Source: an uncultured Aquincola sp.
Lineage (GTDB): Bacteria; Pseudomonadota; Gammaproteobacteria; Burkholderiales; Burkholderiaceae
Reading direction: 5' to 3'
Assembly (NCBI GenBank): GCA_937883885.1
Contig: CAKZXL010000042.1
Location: forward strand, 1 to 7,587
Length of the DNA: 7,587 nucleotides
A program made the translations under genes and the position numbers. Positions 7,132-7,587 of this stretch are shown one piece after another. A model generated the notes under the pieces. The model saw only the letters and a program-made list of their open reading frames with translations, did no database searches and had not been told where the DNA came from. Position 1 is the stretch's first letter; each line of letters starts with the position of its first letter.

Positions 7132-7587
7132 CGCGAGAGCCCCTGAACCAGGCTGCGGGCATGGGCGCGGGCGGCGGCGTCCAGCGCCAGCAAGTCGTCC
7201 AGCGCCGGCTCGGCCGGCAGCTGGGGCAGCACCGCTTCCACCGTGGCGGCGTTGATGCGGTGGATGTCGAGGTAGCCGGTGCGTTCCGCCAGGAAGGCCT
7301 CCACCGCCACTTCATTGGCGGCGTTGAGCACCGTGGTGCTGCCCTCGGGGCCGCGCAAGGCGTCCCACGCCAGGTACAGGCCAGGAAAGCGCTGGCGGTC
7401 GGCCGGCGCGAAGCTGAGCGCGGACAGCGTCAGGAAGTCGAGCTGCGCGGCGCCGGACTCGATGCGCTCAGGGAACGAGAGGCCATAAGCGATCGGCACC
7501 CGCATGTCGGGCGTGCCCAGCTGCGCCAGCACCGAGTGGTCGCGGCACACCACCATCGAATGGATGATGCTTTGCGGGTGCACCACC
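7128..7587 (-). CDS. dxr: 1-deoxy-D-xylulose 5-phosphate reductoisomerase, C-terminal part (5' end outside window)
   Basis: Cytoplasmic NADPH- and metal-dependent enzyme that converts 1-deoxy-D-xylulose 5-phosphate to 2-C-methyl-D-erythritol 4-phosphate, the first committed step of the MEP isoprenoid pathway. The visible 152 residues begin at VVHPQSIIHSM, a conserved stretch in the middle of the protein. They continue through LAQLGTPDMRVPIAY, LDFLTLSALSF and LNAANEVAV, and end in the helical C-terminal domain (AHARSLVQGLSR). E. coli Dxr is about 398 residues, so roughly 60% of the gene, including the NADPH domain and most of the metal/substrate residues, lies beyond the right edge. The frame runs open to the edge, so the first visible codons (GTG GTG) are internal valines and not a start. 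The stop TGA (7130-7128) overlaps the rseP start as ATGA, so the two genes are very likely translationally coupled. No frameshift or degradation is seen. Confidence 0.97.
   Translation of the reverse strand, partial: VVHPQSIIHSMVVCRDHSVLAQLGTPDMRVPIAYGLSFPERIESGAAQLDFLTLSALSFAPADRQRFPGLYLAWDALRGPEGSTTVLNAANEVAVEAFLAERTGYLDIHRINAATVEAVLPQLPAEPALDDLLALDAAARAHARSLVQGLSR

Noticed and set aside
5566..7146. Long plus-strand open frame (526 codons) opposite rseP and the bamA 5' end
   Set aside because: Same composition artefact. It crosses two real genes on the other strand and its protein has no recognisable domain.

Overview
The window is a stretch of GC-rich chromosome (about two thirds G+C by eye, with third codon positions almost all G or C). 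It carries one uninterrupted gene train, entirely on the minus strand. In transcription order, from high to low coordinates, it reads dxr (3' part) - rseP - bamA - skp - lpxD - fabZ - lpxA - lpxB (5' part). This is the conserved proteobacterial isoprenoid / outer-membrane assembly / lipid A cluster. The LPS genes and BamA/Skp show a Gram-negative bacterium. Protein style (RseP with an HEYGH site, a 767-residue BamA, the LpxB N-terminus) together with the base composition suggests a betaproteobacterium of the order Burkholderiales, perhaps of the Rubrivivax/Leptothrix/Roseateles type. The genus is an inference and was not tested.

Layout: 7587-7128 is the C-terminal third of 1-deoxy-D-xylulose 5-phosphate reductoisomerase. 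7131-5764 is the site-2 protease RseP. 5753-3450 is the outer-membrane assembly protein BamA. 3450-2938 is the periplasmic chaperone Skp. 2909-1869 is LpxD, 1872-1426 FabZ, 1429-641 LpxA, and 638 to the left edge is the N-terminal part of LpxB. Both edge genes are cut only by the window boundary. No tRNA, rRNA, mobile element, CRISPR array or terminator was seen, and no stretch over 30 bases lacks a gene.

The genes are packed for translational coupling. dxr/rseP, lpxD/fabZ and fabZ/lpxA overlap as ATGA, bamA/skp overlap as TGATG, rseP-bamA are 10 bases apart, and lpxA-lpxB are 2 bases apart. The only larger gap is the 28 bases between skp and lpxD. It holds a small hairpin and a 10-codon mini-ORF that joins the two genes exactly (TGATG at one end, ATGA at the other).

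Functionally, RseP (envelope-stress signalling), BamA and Skp (outer-membrane protein delivery and folding) are co-expressed with three lipid A enzymes (LpxD, LpxA, LpxB). FabZ competes for the same 3-hydroxyacyl-ACP pool. The gene content is ordinary. The points worth a second look are fine-scale: a VRVF instead of VRGF motif in BamA loop 6, a cysteine-free mature BamA, bulky Phe at the LpxA acyl-chain ruler position (suggesting a short, C10-like O-linked chain), a small Val at the LpxD ruler position, and the skp-lpxD junction. I saw no evidence of a new multi-gene system.
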